A DNA stretch of 64,000 nucleotides, from the NCBI RefSeq assembly GCF_004764705.1, contig NZ_SHLX01000022.1, positions 1 to 64,000 on the forward strand, written 5' to 3'. Made by a program: the position numbers and the translations under genes. Within the stretch, counting starts at the first letter, position 1; each line of letters begins with the position of its first letter. Shown piece by piece: positions 8,424-16,596 of the stretch. Source of the DNA: Paenibacillus cymbidii. Lineage in GTDB: Bacteria; Bacillota; Bacilli; Paenibacillales; NBRC-103111. Below the pieces are notes generated by a model, which searched no databases, was not told where the DNA came from, and saw only the letters and a list, made by a program, of their open reading frames with translations.

Positions 8424-11051
8424 CTATTTGGCCGCCGGTTGTTCGACAAGTTTGCGCACAAGCTGCAGCGCTTCGTCCAGCTTCGCCGTCTCTTTGCCGC
8501 CGGCTTGCGCCATGTCGGGACGGCCGCCGCCGCTGCCGCCGCAATGAACCGCCGCTTCCTTGACGATCTTGCCGGCATGGTAGCCTTTGGCGACCAAATC
8601 CGGCGTCACCGCCGCTACCAGATTCACCTTGTCGCCGCTGACGGAGCCGAGCACGATGATCGCGGACGGCAGCTTCGCCTTCATCTGATCGACGATCGTC
8701 CGCAGCGCGTCCATATCGCCGTTCACTTTGGCGGCGAGCAGCGAAATCCCCGCGACCGTCTGCACCTGATCGGCCAACCCGCCCGCTTCCACCTGGCTCA
8801 GCTTGGCGCGCAGCGATTCGTTCTCGCGGCCGAGCTCCTTCAACTGGCCGAGCAAACCGTCGATCCGCTTCGGCACGTCGGCGATACCGGATTTGAGCAG
8901 GGCGGCCGACGACTTCAGCAATTGCAGCTGTTCGTCGAGGAACTCGTACGCCTTGCGGCCGGTCACGGCCTCGATGCGGCGAACGCCCGAACCGATGCCG
9001 CTTTCGCTGACGATCTTGAACAACCCGATCTGCGATGTCGCTTGCACGTGGCAGCCGCCGCACAGTTCGATGCTGTAATCGCCGACTTGCACGACGCGCA
9101 CGATGTCGCCGTACTTCTCGCCGAACAGCGCCATTGCGCCCATTGCCTTCGCCTCCGCGATCGGCTTCGACTCGATCACGACCGGCGTGCTGTGCCAAAT
9201 TTGGCGGTTGACCCGCTGCTCGATCTCCTGCAGCTCCTCGGCGCTGATGCTGCCGAAATGCGAGAAGTCGAAGCGCAGCCGATCCGGCTCGACAAGCGAA
9301 CCTGCCTGATTGACGTGATCGCCAAGCACTTCCTTAAGCGCTTTATGCAGCAAATGGGTGGCGGTATGATTTTTCGTAATGTCGTCGCGGTTCGATCGGT
9401 TGACCGCCGCCTCGACGCGTTCGCCTTTGCGCAGCGTGCCCGACTCGACCAGCACGTCATGCACGTGCTGCCCGTGCGGCGCTTTGCCGACGCCTTCGAC
9501 GAGCGCTTTCGCCCCGGCCGTCGTCAAGGTGCCGCTGTCGCTCACCTGACCGCCGCTTTCGGCATAGAACGGCGTGCGGTCGAGGATGATGCGGCAGCGA
9601 GTGCCGGCGCCTACGACATCGACCAGTTGCCCTTCGTATTCGATGGCAATAATGGAAGCGCTTGTTATCCACTCATTATATCCAACAAATTCGCTTTTAT
9701 CCGTGAAATCGGACAGCGGGCCGCCTTGCACCTTCATGCTTTCCGTCTCCTGACGGGCTTCGCGGGCGCGTTTCCGCTGCTCCTCCATCGCGGCGTCGAA
9801 GCCTTCGCGGTCGACGGTCAGCCCCTGTTCCGCGGCAAAATCTTCCGTCAAATCGAACGGGAAGCCGTACGTATCGTACAGTTTAAACGCATCGGCACCG
9901 GCGATGAGCGCTTGCCCGGCCTTGCGCGCGTCTTCGGCCAGACCGGCCAGAATGGCAAGACCGTCGCTGAGCGTCTCGTGGAACCGCTCCTCTTCGGTGC
10001 GGATGACGCGTTCGATGAACTCGCGCTTGTCCACGACCTCGGAGTAGTACACACCCATGACGTCGCCCACAACCGGCACCAGCCGGTACAGAAACGGCTC
10101 GTCCATGCCGAGCACCTTGCCGTAGCGCACCGCGCGCCGCAGCAAGCGGCGAATGATATAGCCGCGCCCTTCGTTCGACGGCATCACGCCGTCGCCGACG
10201 GAGAACGACACGGTGCGGATGTGGTCGGCGATCACTTTCAGCGCGACGTCGTGTTCGGCATTCGCCTTGTAGGTTGCGCCAACGATCTCGCAGGTGCGAT
10301 CGATGATCGGCCGGAACAAGTCGGTGTCAAAGTTGGAATCGACGTCCTGCAGAATCGAAGCAAATCGTTCGAGGCCGGCGCCGGTATCGATGTTTTTGTT
10401 CGGCAGCGGCGTGTAGCTGCCGTCCTTGTTATGGTTGAACTGCGAGAACACCAGGTTCCACACTTCGAGGAAACGTTCGTTTTCCCCGCCTGGCCAGCAT
10501 TCCGGGTCGTTCAGATCGCCGTACGCGTCGCCGCGGTCGTAAAAAATTTCCGTACACGGTCCGCACGGCCCTTCGCCGATATCCCAGAAATTGTCCTGCA
10601 GCTTGTAAATGCGCTCCTGCGGCAGGCCGATTTTGCTGTTCCAGAAAGCGAACGCTTCTTCGTCTTCCGGATACACCGTCACCGACAACCGGGTCGGGTC
10701 GAAGCCGATCCACTGCGGATCGGTCAGAAACTCCCAGGCCCACGTAATCGCTTCTTCTTTAAAATAGTCCCCGATCGAAAAGTTGCCGAGCATTTCGAAA
10801 AACGTATGGTGCCGGCGCGTTTTGCCTACATTTTCGATATCGTTCGTGCGAATGCATTTCTGCGAGTTGGCAATGCGCGGATTATCCGGCTTCACCCGGC
10901 CGTCAAAGTACGGCTTGAGCGGCGCCATGCCGGCATTGATCCATAGCAGCGACGGATCGTTGTGCGGCACGAGCGGCGCGCTCGGCTCGATCTGGTGGCC
11001 TTTCGATGCAAAAAAATCGAGCCACTTCTGACGAATGACACTTGCTTTCAT
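8424..11051 (-). CDS. alaS: Alanyl-tRNA synthetase
   Basis: 875 residues, normal length for a bacterial AlaRS. Visible: class II catalytic domain from the start (VIRQKWLDFFASKGH, HHTFFEMLGNFSIGDYFK, GAGLERFASILQ), the editing domain with HTATHLLHKALKEVLG and CGGCHV zinc-binding motifs, and a C-terminal coiled coil with a DHHA1 domain (GGSGGGRPDMAQAGG). AGGAGG precedes the ATG. A T-box leader lies directly upstream, so expression should rise when tRNA-Ala is uncharged. It heads the ireB-ruvX-yrzB group. Confidence 0.97.
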   Translation of the reverse strand: MKASVIRQKWLDFFASKGHQIEPSAPLVPHNDPSLLWINAGMAPLKPYFDGRVKPDNPRIANSQKCIRTNDIENVGKTRRHHTFFEMLGNFSIGDYFKEEAITWAWEFLTDPQWIGFDPTRLSVTVYPEDEEAFAFWNSKIGLPQERIYKLQDNFWDIGEGPCGPCTEIFYDRGDAYGDLNDPECWPGGENERFLEVWNLVFSQFNHNKDGSYTPLPNKNIDTGAGLERFASILQDVDSNFDTDLFRPIIDRTCEIVGATYKANAEHDVALKVIADHIRTVSFSVGDGVMPSNEGRGYIIRRLLRRAVRYGKVLGMDEPFLYRLVPVVGDVMGVYYSEVVDKREFIERVIRTEEERFHETLSDGLAILAGLAEDARKAGQALIAGADAFKLYDTYGFPFDLTEDFAAEQGLTVDREGFDAAMEEQRKRAREARQETESMKVQGGPLSDFTDKSEFVGYNEWITSASIIAIEYEGQLVDVVGAGTRCRIILDRTPFYAESGGQVSDSGTLTTAGAKALVEGVGKAPHGQHVHDVLVESGTLRKGERVEAAVNRSNRDDITKNHTATHLLHKALKEVLGDHVNQAGSLVEPDRLRFDFSHFGSISAEELQEIEQRVNRQIWHSTPVVIESKPIAEAKAMGAMALFGEKYGDIVRVVQVGDYSIELCGGCHVQATSQIGLFKIVSESGIGSGVRRIEAVTGRKAYEFLDEQLQLLKSSAALLKSGIADVPKRIDGLLGQLKELGRENESLRAKLSQVEAGGLADQVQTVAGISLLAAKVNGDMDALRTIVDQMKAKLPSAIIVLGSVSGDKVNLVAAVTPDLVAKGYHAGKIVKEAAVHCGGSGGGRPDMAQAGGKETAKLDEALQLVRKLVEQPAAK

Positions 11052-11094
11052 GAGTCGAACCTCCTGATTTCTCGTAAGTGATGCGGAAAAAAAC

Positions 11095-11350
11095 AAAAAA
11101 TCGCCCCTGAAACAGGGACGAATTGTTCGCGGTACCACCCTGGTTATCGCAGTCGCCCTTCCGGCCCTTGCTGCAATCTCCTCTGCGGACGGTAACGGGT
11201 CCAGCCGGCGGAGTTGATCCGCGCTCGGAAAACAGCTTTCGGTCATCCTTGGCGTAAGGGCTCTTGCAGCCGCAACCCCGTTGCCGGGTTTGCGTAGCCC
11301 TCTCTCTGCGACGCAGGTGTGACGTACTCGAATTCGTCGACGCTTTATGG
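11095..11350 (-). ncRNA. T-box leader of alaS
   Basis: On the minus strand the leader has the T-box sequence GGTGGTACCGCG (11128-11139), a long structured 5' part, and a terminator (cgtccctg / caggggcg, then TTTTTT, 11095-11121). The T-box pairs with the acceptor end of uncharged tRNA and prevents termination. Ala specificity is inferred from the gene downstream; I did not fix the specifier codon. Confidence 0.92.
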
Positions 11351-11440
11351 AAAATTATAATCAACCGCGCCCCGCGGTGTCAACTCATGCGCGGCGAATG
11401 GGGCGCAAGCGGGCTGCATGGTACTGCATAGAGGCAACGC

Positions 11441-11498
11441 TTGACAAACGGATATGGCCGCGGTATAGTATTATCAATTGATAATGATTTTCATTTCC
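11441..11498 (+). promoter_or_regulatory. Sigma-A promoter with overlapping Fur box
   Basis: TTGACA (11441-11446), exactly 17 bp, then TATAGT (11464-11469) form a near-consensus promoter. The 19 bases at 11480-11498 (gataatgattttcatttcc) match the Fur consensus GATAATGATAATCATTATC at 15 of 19 positions, and attatcaattgataat next to it adds a second overlapping half-site set. A Fur dimer here would cover the start point and shut the promoter when iron is plentiful. Confidence 0.8.
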
Positions 11499-11567
11499 AT
11501 CCTCAATCGGTCCTCAGTCCTCAAAATCCCATTGACCCCGCCGGTTTGCCGCGCGGGGTACTTTTTT
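11476..11567 (+). ncRNA. Candidate Fur-regulated small RNA (FsrA-like)
   Basis: A strong promoter with a Fur box drives a stretch of about 92 nt that ends in a clear terminator (accccgc / gcggggt, then TTTTTT). It contains no plausible reading frame. The part before the terminator is rich in unpaired C and T (tccatcctc, gtcctcagtcctc, atccc), the usual look of a Gram-positive RNA that pairs with GGAGG-type ribosome binding sites. FsrA of Bacillus subtilis is a Fur-repressed RNA of about 84 nt with C-rich tracts that spares iron. Equivalence to FsrA is inference from layout, not from sequence alignment. Confidence 0.7.
11535..11567 (+). terminator. Terminator of the candidate small RNA
   Basis: Seven-bp arms ACCCCGC (11535-11541) and GCGGGGT (11553-11559), extended inward by cgg/ccg, then six T at 11562-11567. 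Confidence 0.8.
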
Positions 11568-11626
11568 GCCTCCCGGCGCATCGTTCGAATCGCTGCCACG
11601 CGCCGCAAGCCGCTTTGCTTTTTGGA

Positions 11627-12697
11627 TCAGGTCGCCCGCCTTCTGCTCCAGTGCACCTGCATGTGCTGAACCAGCACCTTCATGACGGCAAAAACCGGCA
11701 CCGCCAGAATCATCCCCACAATGCCGGCCAACTCACCGCCCACCAGCAGCGCAAAAATGATCGTCAACGGGTGCATATGCAGCGTCCGTCCCACTACCTG
11801 CGGCGAAATGATGTTTCCTTCCAGCACTTGAATCGCCGTATTGATGAGCATGACGTAAAGCACCATTTTCCAGGATACGGAGGCGGCCATCACGACTGCC
11901 GGCGCAGCCCCGAAAAACGGGCCGACATAAGGGATGACGTTAAACACGGCAACTACGCCGGCGAGCAGCAGCGGATACGGCATGCCGATCGCCCAATAGC
12001 CGACGTAGGCAAGTACGCCGACGATGGCGCAAACGAGAAACTGGCCGCGAATGTAATTGCCCAGCGCGGTGTCCATGTCGGCGACAAGCTCGACCGTCCC
12101 CTCGCGATGCCGTTTCGGTATGAGCGCCAGCGCCAGCCGCTGAAAAATTTGGTAGTCCTTCAGCATGTAAAACGCCAGGAACGGGATGATGAACGCCACG
12201 AACAGCATATTGATCAAATTGCCGATGCGCGACAAATAGCCGGACACGGCGGCGGAGATGCTCGATTCGAGCTTCGCCAGCGAATGGTTGATGCCGGAAC
12301 GGACGCTGGCGGGCATGTAGTCGTTGTCGTTCAGCGTGCTCATCAAACTTTCCGCTTTCATGGTCAGTTGCGGCATATGTTCGTTCAGCTCGTTCAGTTG
12401 CGCATTGAACATCGGAATCACATTGACGACCACAACCGCCGTGCCCGTCAAAAAGACGGCATAAATGAGCAGCACGGCGACGCTCCGCGGCATTTTGCGC
12501 CGCTGCAGCGCGCTGGCGATCGGATGCAGCACGTACGACAGCATCATCGCCAGCAGGAACGGGGCCAGAATCGCCCGCAGGAAGCGGTAGACGCCGCCAA
12601 GCAGCGGCCTGATCTGCATTAACATGAACAGGATGAACAGGCCGAGCAGCGCATAGACGAGAATCGTAAACCATCTGCTGCGGTAGAAAGGTTCCAT
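11627..12697 (-). CDS. AI-2E family transporter (YrrI-like permease)
   Basis: 356 residues, an integral membrane protein of the AI-2E/PerM family. There are about eight hydrophobic segments: two pairs near the start (YALLGLFILFMLMQI, FLLAMMLSYVLHPIA), a central soluble stretch, and four segments in the second half with family blocks VAFIIPFLAFYMLKDY and GVVAVFNVIPYVGPFFGA. The substrate is not known; the family name is historical. AGGAGGG precedes the ATG. Its 3' end faces the candidate small RNA. Confidence 0.88.
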   Translation of the reverse strand: MEPFYRSRWFTILVYALLGLFILFMLMQIRPLLGGVYRFLRAILAPFLLAMMLSYVLHPIASALQRRKMPRSVAVLLIYAVFLTGTAVVVVNVIPMFNAQLNELNEHMPQLTMKAESLMSTLNDNDYMPASVRSGINHSLAKLESSISAAVSGYLSRIGNLINMLFVAFIIPFLAFYMLKDYQIFQRLALALIPKRHREGTVELVADMDTALGNYIRGQFLVCAIVGVLAYVGYWAIGMPYPLLLAGVVAVFNVIPYVGPFFGAAPAVVMAASVSWKMVLYVMLINTAIQVLEGNIISPQVVGRTLHMHPLTIIFALLVGGELAGIVGMILAVPVFAVMKVLVQHMQVHWSRRRAT

Positions 12698-12848
12698 GCT
12701 GTGCCCTCCTGAACGTTTAGCGAAATGTTTCCGTGCAAGCAATAACTCGCATCGAAAGCATCGGAACGTTTTTCCCATAGGTTGGACGGCACGGGCGCAT
12801 CCTATGCGGCTTGTTCGGCAAAACGACAATGAGGGGGAGATTGCAACA

Positions 12849-12918
12849 AAAAAACGTCCCCTTCCGCTGCCGGACCGAAAGCTTCGGCGCCGTATGCGTC
12901 TAATCGGGACGTTCGTTT
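12849..12918 (-). terminator. Long-stem terminator after the zinc-ribbon gene
   Basis: On the minus strand, ACGTCCC and GGGACGT pair across a roughly 50-nt loop that holds its own hairpin, followed by a run of seven T. Confidence 0.6.
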
Positions 12919-12934
12919 TCCGCCTGTCGGCATG

Positions 12935-13132
12935 TCAGTTCGCATGCACTTGCGGCATTTCCTCTTCGAAGAACAAATCGTCGAGCGAGCTTAACGTGCC
13001 GTCTTCCTCGACTTGGTAGACCGACATTTTCTCCCCGTTGACCGTCAATTCGATAAAGCAGCCCCAGCAATAAAACTGGTGCGAGCCGATTTTGCCAATA
13101 TCTTTGGAGTTGCAATTTGGACACCGCATCAT
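12935..13132 (-). CDS. Small zinc-ribbon protein
   Basis: 65 residues. It starts MMRCPNCNSKDIGKIGSHQFYCWGC, so two CxxC pairs about 17 residues apart form a probable zinc ribbon. The rest is acidic and ends in EEEMPQVHAN. AGGGTG stands a few bases before the ATG pair. It lies between the iscS group and the AI-2E-type permease, with a terminator after it. I do not recognise a named family, and no function is assigned. Confidence 0.75.
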   Translation of the reverse strand: MMRCPNCNSKDIGKIGSHQFYCWGCFIELTVNGEKMSVYQVEEDGTLSSLDDLFFEEEMPQVHAN

Positions 13133-13393
13133 CGCGTTCACCCTGTTCCTCATAAAATGTTGTCGACACAAGAAGGTTATCTGCCATGTCCGTTCCCCTG
13201 GTCCGACGGTTGTTGCCGACCATAGTCCGAATACGCTTCACGCATCTAATTAGTTCCTTATCCATTTCATTCCTTGCGTAAACATCCGTTCGCCCGCTCT
13301 TATCGGGCACCTGCCGGCATTCGGCGAAATCGGTCGCCTTCGTATCATTTTTGGTCAATTTCGGTTCGTTTATACTACGTTTGGTACTATCGC

Positions 13394-14548
13394 TCAGGAT
13401 TTATTACGCAATGATTTGAAAATGGTTGCAACTGTTCTCGCTGCGGCAATAATTTCGCGCTCGGTATTCCCGTCGCCGAAGCTGAACCGAATCGCGGAGC
13501 CGGCCACTTCCGGCTCCAGCCCCATGGCCAACAGCACATGCGACGTTTCCAGCGCGCCGGACGAACAAGCCGATCCGCTGGCGGCGGCGATGCCTTCCAG
13601 ATCAAGCCTCATCAGCATCGTTTCCGTCGAGATGCCGGGGAAGCTGACGTTCAAAATATGCGGCAGCCGCTCGGCTTCGTCCGGATGGCCGTTGACGACG
13701 AACGCATGTTCCGGCAGCGACCGGGCCAGCTCATCTTGCATCATTTGACGAAGCAGGCGGGCATTTTGTTGTCGCTGTTCACGAAATTGTAACGATTGCG
13801 CAACGGCAGCGGCAAAACCGGCAATTCCGGCGACGTTTTCCGTGCCGGCGCGACGCTTCCGCTCTTGGCCGCCGCCAAACATTTGGGCGCCGAGCTTGAC
13901 GCGGGAGGAACAATACAGCGCTCCTACTCCCTGCGGTCCGCCCAGCTTGTGAGCCGAGAAACTCATCAGGTCGACGGGAAGCGCAGACAAATCGATGTCG
14001 CAATAGCCCAGCGCTTGCACCGCATCAACATGAAACAAAATGTTGCGCTGGCGAGCCAGTTCCGCAATTCGTGCGATCGGCTGCAGCGTCCCTACTTCAT
14101 TGTTGCCGTACATGACGCTCACGAGCAGCGTGTCTTGATCAATCGCTCGTTCCAGCGCTTCCCATTGCAGTTGTCCCGTCTTATGTACCGGTATATAACG
14201 GACTTCAAACCCTTGGCGTTCCAGTTGTGCGCAGCTATGAAGCACGGCATGATGCTCGATCGCCGTCGTCACGATCCGCCGCTTGCCTTGCGCCAGCGCC
14301 GCTGCGCCGAACAGCGCCAGATTGTCGCTTTCCGTGCCGCCGCTGGTAAAGATGATTTCGCGCGGCGAACAGCCGATCGCCTCCGCGATTGTCGCGCGCG
14401 CGTCCTCGATTGTCGCCTTCGCCCGGCGTCCGAAGCCGTGCAAGCTTGATGCGTTTCCGAAGCCGCCGGTCATGCAAGAGAACATGACGTCCCGAACGGC
14501 CGGGAGCATCGGCGTTGTCGCCGCATGATCCAAATAAATGCCTGTCAT
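13394..14548 (-). CDS. iscS: Cysteine desulfurase (YrvO/IscS type)
   Basis: 384 residues, a class V aminotransferase-fold enzyme that takes sulfur from cysteine. Seen: MTGIYLDHAATTP start, GGTESDN and HHAVLHS cofactor blocks, the PLP-binding Lys201 (FSAHKLGGP), and the active-site Cys328 in SGSACSSGALETSHVL. In Bacillus the homologue YrvO supplies sulfur to MnmA for 2-thiouridine. Here mnmA lies nearby but on the other strand, and a 200-bp repeat element separates iscS from cymR. GGTGAGG precedes the ATG. Confidence 0.92.
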   Translation of the reverse strand: MTGIYLDHAATTPMLPAVRDVMFSCMTGGFGNASSLHGFGRRAKATIEDARATIAEAIGCSPREIIFTSGGTESDNLALFGAAALAQGKRRIVTTAIEHHAVLHSCAQLERQGFEVRYIPVHKTGQLQWEALERAIDQDTLLVSVMYGNNEVGTLQPIARIAELARQRNILFHVDAVQALGYCDIDLSALPVDLMSFSAHKLGGPQGVGALYCSSRVKLGAQMFGGGQERKRRAGTENVAGIAGFAAAVAQSLQFREQRQQNARLLRQMMQDELARSLPEHAFVVNGHPDEAERLPHILNVSFPGISTETMLMRLDLEGIAAASGSACSSGALETSHVLLAMGLEPEVAGSAIRFSFGDGNTEREIIAAARTVATIFKSLRNKS

Positions 14549-14565
14549 TGCCTCACCTGTCACAA

Positions 14566-14765
14566 GGCGGTTCAAAAAGTTGGCTTTTGTGCACCGGGGC
14601 TGGTCGTTCGCCCTGGTCGTCAGCTCCCGCTGACTGCTCGGGTATGCGTCCTACCTGACGGCGAACTGCTCGCCCATGCATCCGGGAAGGTAGCGTGTGC
14701 GAAGTTGGAGTGGCGAAGCTCGGCCTGCAATTCCGATTAAACAAAAGACGACTTTTTGAACGGCC
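14566..14765. mobile_element. 200-bp MITE-like element
   Basis: Terminal inverted repeats of 24 bp, GGCGGTTCAAAAAGTTGGCT... at 14566-14589 and the reverse complement of GGCCGTTCAAAAAGTCGTCT... at 14742-14765, match at about 20 of 24 positions. The interior has no credible gene. The right end stops 3 bp from the cymR stop codon. Size and structure fit a miniature inverted-repeat element moved by another element's transposase. A clear target-site duplication was not found. Confidence 0.7.
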
Positions 14766-14768
14766 TTT

Positions 14769-15188
14769 TCAAATGTAGAACATATAGTTATCCTGCTTGG
14801 CGTCCCCTTCGTAGGAGATGAGATGCTGCAGGGTCGTGGAGTCAAGCACTTCCGCAATGCTGTCGCGGATCCGGATCCACAAGTCGCGTTTGGCCGGGTC
14901 GTCTTCTTCAGTGAAATCGACCGGGCTGATCGGCCCTTCCAGGACGCGAATGATGTCGCCCGAAGTAATTTGCTCCGGCAAACGCGACAACACGTATCCG
15001 CCGTAAGCGCCGCGAATGCTTTTGACCAAACCGGCATTGCGCAGCGGGGCAATCAGTTGCTCCAGGTAGTGCTCCGACAGCTGGTGTTTTTCGGCGATGC
15101 TCTTAAGCGAGGTGGGGCCTTCTCCAAGCTTGCCGGCGAGCTCCATCATAATGGTGAGCCCATAGCGGCCCTTAGTAGAAATTTTCAA
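14769..15188 (-). CDS. cymR: Rrf2-type regulator of cysteine metabolism
   Basis: 139 residues with an N-terminal winged helix (MKISTKGRYGLTIMMELA, SLKSIAEKHQLSEHYLEQL, RGAYGGYVL) and the segment DIIRVLEGPISPV, very close to CymR of Bacillus subtilis, including the terminal YMFYI. CymR with CysK represses cysteine-uptake and synthesis genes. There is no Cys cluster for an iron-sulfur centre, unlike IscR, which supports CymR. The start is TTG, five bases after AGAGGTG. The MITE-like element sits immediately behind the stop codon. Confidence 0.93.
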   Translation of the reverse strand: MKISTKGRYGLTIMMELAGKLGEGPTSLKSIAEKHQLSEHYLEQLIAPLRNAGLVKSIRGAYGGYVLSRLPEQITSGDIIRVLEGPISPVDFTEEDDPAKRDLWIRIRDSIAEVLDSTTLQHLISYEGDAKQDNYMFYI

Positions 15189-15395
15189 AGCGGCACCTCT
15201 TTATGTCGTGATCTGCAATCAGCATGTCCATAAAAGGGGTAAATCAGACGTGCTTACTGGCCATTATCCGTACTTTATATGGTATCATAGATTGAATGTT
15301 CGTGGGAATAGTTCTTATGACAACTTTCTGAAAATAATTTTGCTTGCTTTTGTGGTAAAATGGTTGGATCGAAACGGAAAGAAGGGCAAAACGCA

Positions 15396-16514
15396 ATGGA
15401 CAACAACCGGAATCAAATGCGCGTCGTGCTCGGCATGTCCGGCGGCGTGGATTCTTCTGTGGCGGCGCTGCTGCTCAAGGAGCAAGGCTACGACGTCATC
15501 GGCGTCTTTATGAAAAATTGGGACGACACGGACGAATTCGGCCACTGCACGGCCGAGGACGACGCCGAAGACGTGCGCCGCGTTTGCGCGCAAATCGGCA
15601 TTCCTTGTTATACGGTCAATTTCGAGAAGCAGTATTACGATAAAGTGTTCGCCTATTTTCTCGACGAATACCGCGCCGGGAGGACGCCCAATCCCGATGT
15701 GATGTGCAACCGCGAAATCAAGTTCGGCGAATTTCTGCAAAAGGCGCTTGACCTTGGCGCAGAACGAATCGCCACCGGGCATTATGCCCGGGTAGACAAC
15801 CGGGACGGCGAATACCTGCTGCTGCGCGCAATCGACGGCAACAAGGACCAGACGTATTTCCTGCATGCGCTGAACCAATACCAGCTGTCCAAGGCGATGT
15901 TTCCGCTCGGTCAGCTGACGAAGCCTCAGGTGCGCGAAATCGCGGCCGCGGCCGGTCTGGCCACCGCAAAGAAAAAAGACAGCACAGGCGTCTGCTTTAT
16001 CGGCGAGCGCAACTTCAAGCAATTTCTGAGTCAATATTTGCCGGCGCAGCCAGGCGATATGCGCACCTACGACGGCGAACTGAAAGGAAGACACGACGGG
16101 CTGATGTACTATACGCTCGGCCAGCGCCAGGGCCTTGGCATCGGCGGATCGGGCACGGGCGAGCCCTGGTTTGTTGCCGACAAAGATTTGGCGACGAATA
16201 CGCTGTACGTTGTGCAAGGGGAAACGGACGAACGCCTGTATGCCACGTCGTTGATTGCCGACGGCGTCAGTTGGACGAGCGGAGCCGCCCCTGTCATGCC
16301 GGCGCGATGCTCGGCAAAGTTCCGCTACCGCCAGCCCGATCAGGGCGTTACGGTGGAGCCGCTGGACGAGCCGGCCTCCGGTGCCGGCATGCGCGTGCGC
16401 GTCGTGTTCGACAAGCCGCAGAAAGCCATTACGCCGGGGCAAGCGGTCGTCTTCTACGACGGCGACGTCTGTCTGGGCGGCGGAACGATCGATCGCGTGG
16501 AGAAACTGCGCTGA
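15396..16514 (+). CDS. mnmA: tRNA-specific 2-thiouridylase MnmA (TrmU)
   Basis: 372 residues. The PP-loop SGGVDS (15-20), first catalytic Cys104 (PDVMCNREIKF) and second Cys200 (DSTGVCFIGER) are all present. It activates U34 of Lys, Glu and Gln tRNAs and adds sulfur delivered by a cysteine desulfurase. The gene is divergent from cymR; in Bacillus trmU follows yrvO on the same strand, so an inversion or relocation has occurred here. The ATG at 15396 has GAAGGG upstream, and TGTGGTAAAAT at 15349-15359 may be an extended -10. Confidence 0.95.
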   Translation: MDNNRNQMRVVLGMSGGVDSSVAALLLKEQGYDVIGVFMKNWDDTDEFGHCTAEDDAEDVRRVCAQIGIPCYTVNFEKQYYDKVFAYFLDEYRAGRTPNPDVMCNREIKFGEFLQKALDLGAERIATGHYARVDNRDGEYLLLRAIDGNKDQTYFLHALNQYQLSKAMFPLGQLTKPQVREIAAAAGLATAKKKDSTGVCFIGERNFKQFLSQYLPAQPGDMRTYDGELKGRHDGLMYYTLGQRQGLGIGGSGTGEPWFVADKDLATNTLYVVQGETDERLYATSLIADGVSWTSGAAPVMPARCSAKFRYRQPDQGVTVEPLDEPASGAGMRVRVVFDKPQKAITPGQAVVFYDGDVCLGGGTIDRVEKLR

Positions 16515-16536
16515 CGCAAGCGGAGCGTCGCTAATG

Positions 16537-16580
16537 AACAAGACCCGCTTTCGCCGATGAGGCTGAAAGCGGGTCTTGTT
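16537..16580. terminator. Bidirectional terminator between mnmA and rarA
   Basis: Perfect 16-bp arms, aacaagacccgctttc (16537-16552) and its complement (16565-16580), with a 12-nt loop. It lies between two genes that converge. Confidence 0.85.
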
Positions 16581-16596
16581 CGATTTATCCTCGCAA

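Noticed and set aside
8280..10946. An 888-codon open frame on the plus strand opposite alaS
   Set aside because: It is an antisense shadow of alaS created by GC-rich codons. It is rich in Arg, His and Gln, shows no family resemblance and has no ribosome binding site. Similar long plus-strand frames opposite recJ, relA and aspS were dropped for the same reason.
12900..13358. A 152-codon minus-strand frame over the zinc-ribbon gene
   Set aside because: Its second half is the out-of-frame copy of the zinc-ribbon gene. The first part (MDKELIRCVKRIRT) has a weak ribosome binding site but no separate stop, so it is not supported.
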